7,240 nucleotides of DNA, from positions 1,188-8,427 of the forward strand of contig DNMS01000128.1 of NCBI GenBank assembly GCA_003488105.1. Direction: 5' to 3'. Positions 1-5,649 of the stretch are shown in pieces (position 1 is the stretch's first letter; the number at the start of each line of letters is the position of its first letter). Origin of the DNA: Rhodospirillaceae bacterium (GTDB lineage: Bacteria; Pseudomonadota; Alphaproteobacteria; Rhodospirillales_A; Casp-alpha2). The notes beneath the pieces were generated by a model. The model was not told the origin of the DNA. It saw only the letters and a program-made list of their open reading frames with translations, and searched no databases. The translations under genes and the position numbers were made by a program.

Positions 1-659
1 CCGGCGACCAGAACATCGCCGACATCGATTTCATCGTGCAGTGGCGTATCAAGGACGCTGCTGATTACCTGTTCAACATTCGCGATCCGGAAGTCACCAT
101 CAAGGTGGCGTCGGAAAGCGCCATGCGCGAGATCGTCGGCCAGTCGACCCTGGAAGAAGCGATCACCAAAAACCGCGCCGGCGTCGAAGCCAAGACCCGC
201 GATTTGTTGCAGCGTATTCTCGATAGTTACGGTGCCGGTGTCGCCATCGCTGAATTGAAGATGCAAAAGGCGGATCCGCCCAAGGAAGTCATCGACGCCT
301 TCAACGACGTGCAGCGTGCCCGTCAGGACCAGGAACGGTCCGTCAACGAAGCCGTTGCCTTCCGCAACGACATCGTGCCACGGGCCAAGGGTGAGGCGGA
401 AAAGCTGATCGCCGAGGCGACGGCCTACAAGGAACGGGTCATCAAGGACGCCCAGGGTGAAGCCGAACGCTTCCTCTCGGTCTACAACGCCTATCTGACC
501 AATAAGGACGTGACCAAGCGGCGGCTTTATCTGGAGCGCATGGAGGAAGTCCTGTCGAAAGCCGACAAGATGATCCTCGACCAGGGGGCCGAAGGCTCCA
601 AGGTTGTGCCCTATCTGCCGCTTAACGAACTCCGCAAATCCCAGGGAGGTGCGAAATGA
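1..659 (+). CDS. hflK: HflK, FtsH-associated SPFH membrane protein (5' end missing)
   Basis: Partial gene: the frame is open from the window edge (first full codon at base 3, reading GDQNIADIDFIVQWRI) to TGA at 657-659, giving 218 visible residues. The GTG at 36 lies inside the conserved SPFH core and is not a real start. HflK is a single-pass inner-membrane protein that pairs with HflC in a large assembly around the FtsH protease and modulates its degradation of membrane proteins; this is family knowledge. Visible here are the end of the SPFH/prohibitin (band 7) domain and a charged helical, coiled-coil-like stretch (about visible residues 105-185, rich in E, K, R and A). The tail VVPYLPLNEL is typical of HflK C-termini. 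The N-terminal membrane helix and any Gly-rich N-terminus lie outside the window. The gene overlaps hflC by 4 bases (ATGA), which implies translational coupling. Confidence 0.95.
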   Translation, partial: GDQNIADIDFIVQWRIKDAADYLFNIRDPEVTIKVASESAMREIVGQSTLEEAITKNRAGVEAKTRDLLQRILDSYGAGVAIAELKMQKADPPKEVIDAFNDVQRARQDQERSVNEAVAFRNDIVPRAKGEAEKLIAEATAYKERVIKDAQGEAERFLSVYNAYLTNKDVTKRRLYLERMEEVLSKADKMILDQGAEGSKVVPYLPLNELRKSQGGAK

Positions 660-1537
660 AACGCTCAGGTCTCTTCATCCTGGCGGTGATCGTCGCCGTT
701 TCCGGGATATGCGCGTTCAGCGCGCTGTACACCGTTCGTCAGGACCAGCAGGCTTTGGTTCTGCAGTTCGGTAATCCCGTGCATGTCGAACGGACGCCGG
801 GCCTCAAGGTCAAGCTGCCGTTCCTTCAGAACGTGGAATACTACGACCGGCGCATCCTTGATCTGGATCCGCCGGTTCAGGAAGTCATCCTGGCTGACCA
901 GAAGCGCATCAACGTGGACGCCTTCGCGCGTTATCGCATCGTCGATCCGCTTGAATTCCGCAAACGTGCCGGTACCGACGCCAACTTCCGTCAGGTGTTC
1001 GGCGGGCGTCTCAACGCCGGCATCCGCTCGGAAATCGGCAAGATCCTGCTGCCTGACATGTTGACCGACAAGCGCGCCCAGATCATGGAACGCGTGGCCA
1101 ACTCGCTGCGCACCCAGGCGCCGGAATTCGGGGTCGAGGTCATCGACATCCGCATCGGCCGCACGGACCTGCCCGAAGCCACCTCGCAGGCGGTGTTCAA
1201 CCGCATGCGGTCCGACCGTATCGCCGAGGCCGCGGAACTGCGCGCCAAAGGCGAAGAGCAGAAAACCCGGATTCAGGCCGAGGCCGAACGTGACAAGGTC
1301 ATCATCCTGGCGGAGGCCCGGCGCAAGTCGGAAATTCTTCGTGGTGAAGGCGACGGCGAACGGACGCGTGTTCTCAACGGGGCCTACGGCAAGGATGCGG
1401 AGTTCTTCGACTTCTACCGCTCCCTGGATGCCTTGGGCGCCGCGCTGAACGAGGGTACGTCCATGGTTCTCAGCCCTAATTCGGAACTGTTCCAGTTCTT
1501 CAACGCGCTTAAGGACGGCACCACCCGCGCCCGCTGA
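656..1537 (+). CDS. hflC: HflC, FtsH-associated SPFH membrane protein
   Basis: Complete 293-residue protein, a usual length for HflC. The ATG at 656 overlaps the hflK stop and follows a strong Shine-Dalgarno sequence (AGGGAGG, 643-649). The N-terminus is a signal-anchor: KR at residues 2-3, then a hydrophobic helix at about 6-26. The SPFH/band 7 domain follows (about 26-195), including QQALVLQFG, a PGLKVKLPF stretch and the family-typical FGVEVIDIRIGRTDLP near 158-173. An E/K/R/A-rich helix that should form a coiled coil runs from about 180 to 235, and the hydrophobic C-terminal part includes SMVLSPNSELFQFF. By homology HflC sits in the inner membrane with its bulk in the periplasm and, with HflK, encloses FtsH. 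The coupled start suggests near-equimolar synthesis with HflK. No frameshift or missing block was seen. Confidence 0.97.
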   Translation: MKRSGLFILAVIVAVSGICAFSALYTVRQDQQALVLQFGNPVHVERTPGLKVKLPFLQNVEYYDRRILDLDPPVQEVILADQKRINVDAFARYRIVDPLEFRKRAGTDANFRQVFGGRLNAGIRSEIGKILLPDMLTDKRAQIMERVANSLRTQAPEFGVEVIDIRIGRTDLPEATSQAVFNRMRSDRIAEAAELRAKGEEQKTRIQAEAERDKVIILAEARRKSEILRGEGDGERTRVLNGAYGKDAEFFDFYRSLDALGAALNEGTSMVLSPNSELFQFFNALKDGTTRAR

Positions 1538-1577
1538 TGCGGGCCCGGGCGCCGTCCGGCAGCGGGGCCGGGACCTG

Positions 1578-1763
1578 ATGGATGACTTCTACACGGCGCT
1601 CGGTCTCGTCCTGGTAATCGAGGGCGCGATCTACGCACTGTTCCCCGACGGCATGCAACGGGTGATGTCCCAAATGCAGGAAGTGCCGCCGGGGACCTTG
1701 CGCTTGGCGGGACTGGGGGCGGCGGTTGTCGGCGTGATCGTTGTCTGGGCAATCCGGGGGTAG
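1578..1763 (+). CDS. DUF2065 (YjeT-like) small inner-membrane protein
   Basis: A 61-residue protein made almost entirely of two hydrophobic helices, at about residues 3-22 and 41-59. Between them is a short loop that carries the LFPDGMQR stretch and a Pro-Pro turn (PPG). The pattern GLVLVIEGxxYxLFP followed by a second Gly-rich helix is that of DUF2065, the family of E. coli YjeT. As in E. coli, it lies directly downstream of hflC, here 40 bases after the hflC stop and probably in the same transcript. Its function is unknown; the conserved position suggests a role with HflKC or FtsH, which is inference. The start is the ATG at 1578, with a modest purine-rich stretch (GGGGCCGGGA, 1564-1573) upstream. 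The small size and absence of soluble domains are normal for the family. Confidence 0.88.
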   Translation: MDDFYTALGLVLVIEGAIYALFPDGMQRVMSQMQEVPPGTLRLAGLGAAVVGVIVVWAIRG

Positions 1764-1847
1764 GGGCGGCCGCGGTCGAGTAATTACGTCGGAAGCAGGC
1801 CGCATTGCCCGAAACATACCGGGTCAGAGCCATTCTACGGCCATATT

Positions 1848-1864
1848 CCCTGACCATATCAGGG
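1848..1864. repeat. Inverted repeat CCCTGA-N5-TCAGGG upstream of the protease gene
   Basis: A perfect 6-bp inverted repeat (CCCTGA 1848-1853, TCAGGG 1859-1864) separated by CCATA. It lies in the 220-base gap between the DUF2065 gene and the protease gene. CCATAT occurs at 1841-1846 and again at 1855-1860, so a short direct repeat overlaps it. No T-run follows, so it does not look like an intrinsic terminator. The symmetry would suit a dimeric regulator, but a 6-bp palindrome in GC-rich DNA can also arise by chance. Confidence 0.3.
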
Positions 1865-1908
1865 GCATTCCAAAGGGCGCCCGGTCCTGGGTTCCCGATT
1901 GCACACTG

Positions 1909-1914
1909 TTTAAT
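1909..1914 (+). promoter_or_regulatory. Weak candidate -10 element for the protease gene
   Basis: TTTAAT (1909-1914) matches the sigma-70 -10 consensus at five of six positions and stands out as an AT-rich patch in a GC-rich gap, 70 bases before the chosen start. No good -35 lies at 16-18 bases upstream (the sequence there is near CCTGGG). I did not see convincing heat-shock or ECF-type elements either. The separate gap and its repeats make an independent promoter for the protease gene plausible, but this exact element is only a candidate. Confidence 0.2.
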
Positions 1915-1929
1915 CTTTGCGGGGTCCGT

Positions 1930-1955
1930 GGCATGATCCCAGCCGGCATGATCCC
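1930..1955. repeat. Tandem 11-bp direct repeat GGCATGATCCC upstream of the protease gene
   Basis: GGCATGATCCC occurs exactly at 1930-1940 and at 1945-1955, a 15-bp period, with AGCC between the copies. A third GCATG follows at 1956-1960. The block ends 9 bases before the Shine-Dalgarno region and 28 bases before the start codon, so it lies in the 5' UTR or core promoter. Identical copies in so short a space are unlikely by chance. A binding site for a regulator or a translational control element are both possible, and the sequence does not decide between them. Confidence 0.5.
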
Positions 1956-1983
1956 GCATGTGACGGAAGGACTAGGTGTTAAG

Positions 1984-3513
1984 ATGAACCAGATTCGTCT
2001 CTCCAGACAGGACGCGCCCATCGCGGCCGCCGATGACCGCTCTCCTCTGCGAATGGCCGGTCTCGGCGCTTTCGCCGCGGCGCTCGCGCTGGCCGCCTTC
2101 ATGATCATGACGACCGTGGCGCAGGCGCGCACGGCCCCCGAAAGCTTCGCCGACCTGGCGGAGAAGTTGCTGCCCTCCGTGGTCAACATCTCGACGACCC
2201 AGGTTATCGAAAGCCGCGGCTTTGAAATGCCGCAGCTTCCACCCGGCTCTCCCTTCGAGGATTTCTTCAAGGAATTCTTCGACCGCGGCCAGCCCAACGG
2301 CGGCGGCAAGCCCCAGGCCCGCAAGGCCACGTCCCTGGGCTCTGGCTTCATCATCGACGACGCCGGCCATGTGATCACCAACAATCACGTGATCCAGGAC
2401 GCCGACGAGATCGAGGTCATCCTGCAGGACGACACGCGCCTCAAGGCCACGGTTGTCGGCCGGGACCAAAAGACGGATATCGCGGTGTTGAAAGTCGATC
2501 TCAAGGGGCAGAAGTATCATGCCATCTCGTTCGGCGATTCGGAAAAATCCCGGGTCGGCGACTGGGTGGTCGCCATCGGCAATCCGTTCGGCCTGGGCGG
2601 TACGGTCACGGCGGGCATCATCTCGGCCCGCGGCCGCGACATTTCCGCCGGTCCCTATGACAACTTCATCCAGACCGATGCCTCCATAAATCGGGGCAAT
2701 TCGGGCGGTCCGCTGTTCAACCTGGATGGTCAGGTCATCGGCATCAATACGGCCATCTTCTCGCCGTCCGGCGGCAGCGTCGGCATCGGCTTTGCCGTGC
2801 CCATGTCTACGGCCAAGCCGGTGATCTCCCAGTTGATCAAGCACGGCCAGGTCAAGCGCGGCTGGCTCGGCGTTCATATTCAGCAGGTCACGCCGGAAGT
2901 CGCCGAAAGCCTGGGCCTGAAGGAACCGACCGGGGCCCTCGTCGCCCAGGTGGTCGAGGACGGCCCCGCCGCCAAGGGCAAGATCCAGCGCGGCGACGTG
3001 ATCCTGAGCTTCAACAAGCGCAAGGTGCCCGATATGCGCAAGCTGCCGCGCATCGTCGCCGATACGGAAGTGGGCGTCGACGTGCCGGTCGAGGTCTGGC
3101 GCGAGAACAAGAAGATCGACCTTAAGGTCAAGGTCGGCGAACTGCAGGAACAGGAACAGCAGGTCGCCGCGCGCACCGACAAGGGGGCCGGCGCCGAAGC
3201 CAAGCCTCAGGTGGTCGAAGATCTGGGCCTGAGCCTGTCGGTCATCACCGACGACGCGGTGCAGAAATTCAAGCTTGAAGGCGATGCCAAAGGCGTGCTG
3301 GTGACCGACGTGCTGAACGCGGGCCCGGCGGCGGAGAAGGGCGTGCGCCCCGGCGATTTGATCGTCGAGGTCGGCCAGGAAGAGGTCGGCGCGCCCGATG
3401 ACGTGGTGCGCAAGGTCAAGGAAGCCCGCGACGCCGGCCGCAAGTCGGTTCTGCTTTTGGTGCAGGGGCAGAACGGCCTGCGCTTCGTGGCCATCCGGCT
3501 CGGTAAAAGCTAG
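1984..3513 (+). CDS. Periplasmic Do-family serine endoprotease with two PDZ domains (DegP/MucD-like)
   Basis: A 509-residue exported protease/chaperone of the HtrA family, which degrades misfolded envelope proteins. The start is ATG 1984, after GGAAGGA (1965-1971) and AGG (1974-1976). The frame is open back to 1741, but those codons lack family similarity and a signal sequence; ATG 2053 is an alternative start without a visible Shine-Dalgarno sequence. The signal peptide has a hydrophobic core at about residues 25-44 and likely cleavage after AQA (residue 48). The trypsin-like domain carries the full triad: His135 (TNNHV), Asp165 (TDIAVL) and Ser240 (GNSGGPL). PDZ1 covers about 290-385, opening with GWLGV, and PDZ2 about 409-509, opening with LGLSL. 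The segment before the active His (about 76-115) matches the position of the LA loop. Whether it is DegP, DegQ or MucD cannot be told from the sequence. The upstream hflKC genes fit a shared envelope quality-control role. Confidence 0.95.
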   Translation: MNQIRLSRQDAPIAAADDRSPLRMAGLGAFAAALALAAFMIMTTVAQARTAPESFADLAEKLLPSVVNISTTQVIESRGFEMPQLPPGSPFEDFFKEFFDRGQPNGGGKPQARKATSLGSGFIIDDAGHVITNNHVIQDADEIEVILQDDTRLKATVVGRDQKTDIAVLKVDLKGQKYHAISFGDSEKSRVGDWVVAIGNPFGLGGTVTAGIISARGRDISAGPYDNFIQTDASINRGNSGGPLFNLDGQVIGINTAIFSPSGGSVGIGFAVPMSTAKPVISQLIKHGQVKRGWLGVHIQQVTPEVAESLGLKEPTGALVAQVVEDGPAAKGKIQRGDVILSFNKRKVPDMRKLPRIVADTEVGVDVPVEVWRENKKIDLKVKVGELQEQEQQVAARTDKGAGAEAKPQVVEDLGLSLSVITDDAVQKFKLEGDAKGVLVTDVLNAGPAAEKGVRPGDLIVEVGQEEVGAPDDVVRKVKEARDAGRKSVLLLVQGQNGLRFVAIRLGKS

Positions 3514-3537
3514 GCCCTGGCCGCAATGATCGAATTG

Positions 3538-3563
3538 AAAACGGCGCCTTCGGGCGCCGTTTT
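3538..3563. terminator. Bidirectional intrinsic terminator between convergent protease and serB genes
   Basis: A perfect 11-bp stem (AAAACGGCGCC at 3538-3548 with GGCGCCGTTTT at 3553-3563) is closed by a TTCG tetraloop. The GC core is flanked by an A-run on one side and a T-run on the other, so transcripts from either strand end in a hairpin followed by U residues. It sits 24 bases after the protease stop and 4 bases past the serB stop, as expected for a terminator shared by two converging genes. Confidence 0.9.
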
Positions 3564-3567
3564 CTGT

Positions 3568-4470
3568 TTACGCGGGTGCTGTGACGAATTGTTCCCGGCG
3601 GAAGCCCTGGGCGAATAGAAGCCCGGTCAGATCGGCGTGGTCCAACTTCACCCTGGCTGCGTCACGCAGGATCGGCTTGCCCCGGTAGGCGCAGCCAAGC
3701 CCCGCCGCCTGGATCATTTCCAGGTCGTTGGCGCCGTCGCCGATCGCCGCCGCGTCGGCCAGGCTCAGGCCGTTCTGGGCCGCCAATTTGACCAGGGCGT
3801 CGTATTTCGACGTACGGCCCAGGATCGGCTCCGTCACCCGGCCGGTCAGCTTGCCGCCTGCGATGATGAAGTCGTTGGCCATGTTGATGTGGAAACCGAG
3901 CCGTTCCGCGATGCGCGACGTGAAATAGGTGAACCCGCCCGACACCAGCGCCGTGGTCGCCCCCGAGGCAACCATGGTGCGGACCAGGGTCTCGGCGCCC
4001 GGTGACACCTCGATTGCGTTATAAGCCGTTTCCAGGGCCGTCTCCGACAGCCCTTTCAGCATGGCGACCCGTTCCCGCAGGGAGTCCTCGAAATTCAGTT
4101 CACCCCGCATGACGCGGTCGGTGATGGCGGCGATCACCTCGCCCTTGCCGGCGGCGTCGGCCACGTCGGTCAGGGTTTCCGAGGTCACGATGGTCGAATC
4201 CATGTCGGCGATCAGAAGCTTCTTGCGCCGTCCCGCCGCCGGCTGGGCGATGATATCGACTGGCGCGCCGTCCAGGCTCATGCGCACGGCGGCGTCGGCC
4301 TGATCGGCGGACAGGCCGTCGAAACCAAGATCACAGGCCAATCCTTCGGCCAGCCAATCCGGCCGTCCCGTTTCGGCACCCAGGCCATTGAGCCGGGCCG
4401 CCGCCTCGGCGACAATGCCGGTATCCAGTTCATCGCCTGGGGCGGCGATCAGCGTAACGACAAATTCCAT
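3568..4470 (-). CDS. serB: Phosphoserine phosphatase
   Basis: A 300-residue HAD-superfamily enzyme that hydrolyses O-phospho-L-serine to L-serine, the last step of the phosphorylated serine pathway; cytoplasmic and Mg2+-dependent. All HAD motifs are present. Motif I is DMDST at residues 89-93 (nucleophile Asp89, acid/base Asp91). Motif II is VSGG, with Ser177. The motif III lysine is Lys222 (GRTSKYDAL), and motif IV is GDGANDLEM, with Asp245 and Asp249. The SerB-type cap region (about 97-150, with VMRGELNFEDSLRERVAML) lies between motifs I and II. Residues 1-80 form the extra N-terminal ACT-like region found in many SerB proteins. The start ATG 4470 gives MEFVVTLIA; the open frame runs 33 codons further but would overlap miaA and adds no conserved sequence. 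No clear Shine-Dalgarno sequence is seen. It is divergent from miaA and convergent with the protease gene, so it is probably monocistronic. Confidence 0.96.
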   Translation of the reverse strand: MEFVVTLIAAPGDELDTGIVAEAAARLNGLGAETGRPDWLAEGLACDLGFDGLSADQADAAVRMSLDGAPVDIIAQPAAGRRKKLLIADMDSTIVTSETLTDVADAAGKGEVIAAITDRVMRGELNFEDSLRERVAMLKGLSETALETAYNAIEVSPGAETLVRTMVASGATTALVSGGFTYFTSRIAERLGFHINMANDFIIAGGKLTGRVTEPILGRTSKYDALVKLAAQNGLSLADAAAIGDGANDLEMIQAAGLGCAYRGKPILRDAARVKLDHADLTGLLFAQGFRREQFVTAPA

Positions 4471-4514
4471 GAAATGTCCGATCCGGCGACGGTTGAGTGA
4501 CAGCGGGAGGGAAA

Positions 4515-5480
4515 GTGACCGATTTTCAAGCCCCTGAAAAGCCCCTGCGGGATGAAGAGCCCGCGACATCCGTTTTGATCGTCACGGGGCCGACGGCGGG
4601 CGGCAAGTCGGGCCTGGCGCTGGAACTGGCGGAACGTCTGGGCGGTTGGATCATCAATGCCGACAGCATGCAGGTCTACCGCGATCTCCGCGTACTGACG
4701 GCGCGGCCCGACGCAGCGGACGAAGCCCGCGTGCCGCACCGCCTGTTCGGCGTCCTGGGGGCGGAGGAACGTTGTTCCGTCGGGCGCTGGCTGGACATGG
4801 CGGTGGCCGAGATCGGGGCGGCGCGAGCGGCAGGCCGCCTGCCTATCCTGGTCGGCGGCACGGGCATGTATCTGCGGGCACTGACCGAAGGCCTGGCGCC
4901 CGTGCCCGAGGTGCCGGCGACGACGACGGCCGAGGCGGCGGCGCTTTACGATACCCTTGGGGGTGTTGCGTTCGCCGAGGTTCTGGCGGAACGCGATCCC
5001 GCTGCCGCGGAAGCGCTGCCACCGGGCGACCGCCAGCGCCTGATCAGGGCATATGCCGTGGCGCGGGCGACGGGGCGCACCCTGGCCGATTGGCAGAACG
5101 AAGCCCCCGCCGGTCCTTCGGTGGCCGCCCAATTCACGACGGTCCTGGTCCTGCCGCCGCGTGACGTCCTTTACGCCGCCTGCGACGCGCGCTTCACCAT
5201 GATGCTCGACGGGGGGGCTATGGACGAGGTCCGGGCCCTGCTGGCGCGGGGCCTGGATCCGTCGCTGCCGGCCCTGCGCGCCGTCGGCGTGCGCGAACTG
5301 GGGGCGGTGATCCAGGGCGAGATGATCCTGGATCAGGCGGCGGACAAGGCGCGGCAGGCGACGCGGAACTACGCCAAGCGCCAGCTTACCTGGTTCCGCC
5401 ATCAGCTTGCGCCGGATCTGACCCTTGACCGGGGCGGGGCGGTGGCCGCGGATGATGTCCTCGCCATTCTACGAAATTAA
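4515..5480 (+). CDS. miaA: tRNA dimethylallyltransferase MiaA
   Basis: A 321-residue enzyme that transfers the dimethylallyl group from DMAPP to N6 of A37 in tRNAs reading UNN codons, giving i6A37; cytoplasmic. The P-loop GPTAGGKS lies at residues 25-32. DSMQVYR (50-56) holds the catalytic Asp50 and the tRNA/substrate contacts. VGGTGMYL is at 113-120, and the C-terminal TRNYAKRQLTWFR (283-295) is the family signature. The preferred start is GTG 4515, just after a strong purine-rich GGGAGGG (4505-4511); the spacing is rather short. GTG 4497, six codons upstream, is the alternative, but the Shine-Dalgarno sequence would then lie inside the gene. Only 44 bases separate this start from that of serB, so the two divergent promoters must overlap or reach into the opposite gene. 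In enterobacteria miaA also lies near hflKC. Confidence 0.96.
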   Translation: MTDFQAPEKPLRDEEPATSVLIVTGPTAGGKSGLALELAERLGGWIINADSMQVYRDLRVLTARPDAADEARVPHRLFGVLGAEERCSVGRWLDMAVAEIGAARAAGRLPILVGGTGMYLRALTEGLAPVPEVPATTTAEAAALYDTLGGVAFAEVLAERDPAAAEALPPGDRQRLIRAYAVARATGRTLADWQNEAPAGPSVAAQFTTVLVLPPRDVLYAACDARFTMMLDGGAMDEVRALLARGLDPSLPALRAVGVRELGAVIQGEMILDQAADKARQATRNYAKRQLTWFRHQLAPDLTLDRGGAVAADDVLAILRN

Positions 5481-5522
5481 AAAAATTCATCCTGTCAGGA
5501 ACGTGTAAGGCTTGGGGGAGAT

Positions 5523-5552
5523 TCTCTTGTTTGGAGAGATTGTCTTTTTTTT
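5523..5552 (+). terminator. Possible weak intrinsic terminator after miaA
   Basis: A 6-bp stem (TCTCTT 5523-5528 with GAGAGA 5534-5539, one G-U pair, loop GTTTG) is followed after five bases by eight consecutive T residues (5545-5552). The T-run is striking in GC-rich DNA, but the stem is short and AU-rich and the gap before the T-run is larger than usual. It lies 43 bases after the miaA stop. It could end miaA transcripts or only attenuate read-through into the receiver-domain gene. Confidence 0.35.
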
Positions 5553-5577
5553 GCCATCTCCTTCCTCTACACACCAA

Positions 5578-5614
5578 CTTGCTGAACACGGGCGTGCCGG
5601 GGACCCGCAGCAAG
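5578..5614 (+). other. Stem-loop in the 5' leader of the receiver-domain gene
   Basis: CTTGCTG (5578-5584) pairs perfectly with CAGCAAG (5608-5614). Directly inside, CGGG (5589-5592) pairs with CCCG (5604-5607), leaving a 4-base bulge (AACA) on the 5' side and an 11-base loop. No T-run follows. From 5615 to the GTG at 5650 the sequence is CA-rich and looks unstructured (it includes ACCACAACAACCAAC), with no Shine-Dalgarno motif. The hairpin and open CA-rich tract may matter for translation initiation or for pairing with a small RNA; that is inference. Confidence 0.4.
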
Positions 5615-5649
5615 AAGACCCTACTGACCACAACAACCAACGGCGTCGC

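Noticed and set aside
36..659. GTG at 36 as the hflK start
   Set aside because: The codons upstream to the window edge continue the conserved SPFH sequence in frame, so the gene begins outside the window.
1741..1983. An 81-residue N-terminal extension of the protease
   Set aside because: The frame is open, but the extension would precede a normal signal peptide, overlaps the end of the DUF2065 gene, and spans the repeats. ATG 1984 has purine-rich sites upstream and yields a standard exported protein.
1972..2877. A 301-codon open frame on the minus strand opposite the protease gene
   Set aside because: It lies wholly antisense to a gene with a complete catalytic triad and PDZ domains. Its composition is what codon bias in GC-rich DNA produces, and it has no recognisable motif.
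4449..5402. A 317-codon open frame on the minus strand opposite miaA
   Set aside because: It is antisense to miaA, and its Arg/Gly/Gln-rich translation lacks domain patterns, typical of a shadow frame in GC-rich DNA.
5498..5523. GGAAC after miaA as the -35 of a general stress (EcfG-type) promoter
   Set aside because: No CGTT-like -10 is found at 16-17 bases downstream, so only half of the expected site is present.
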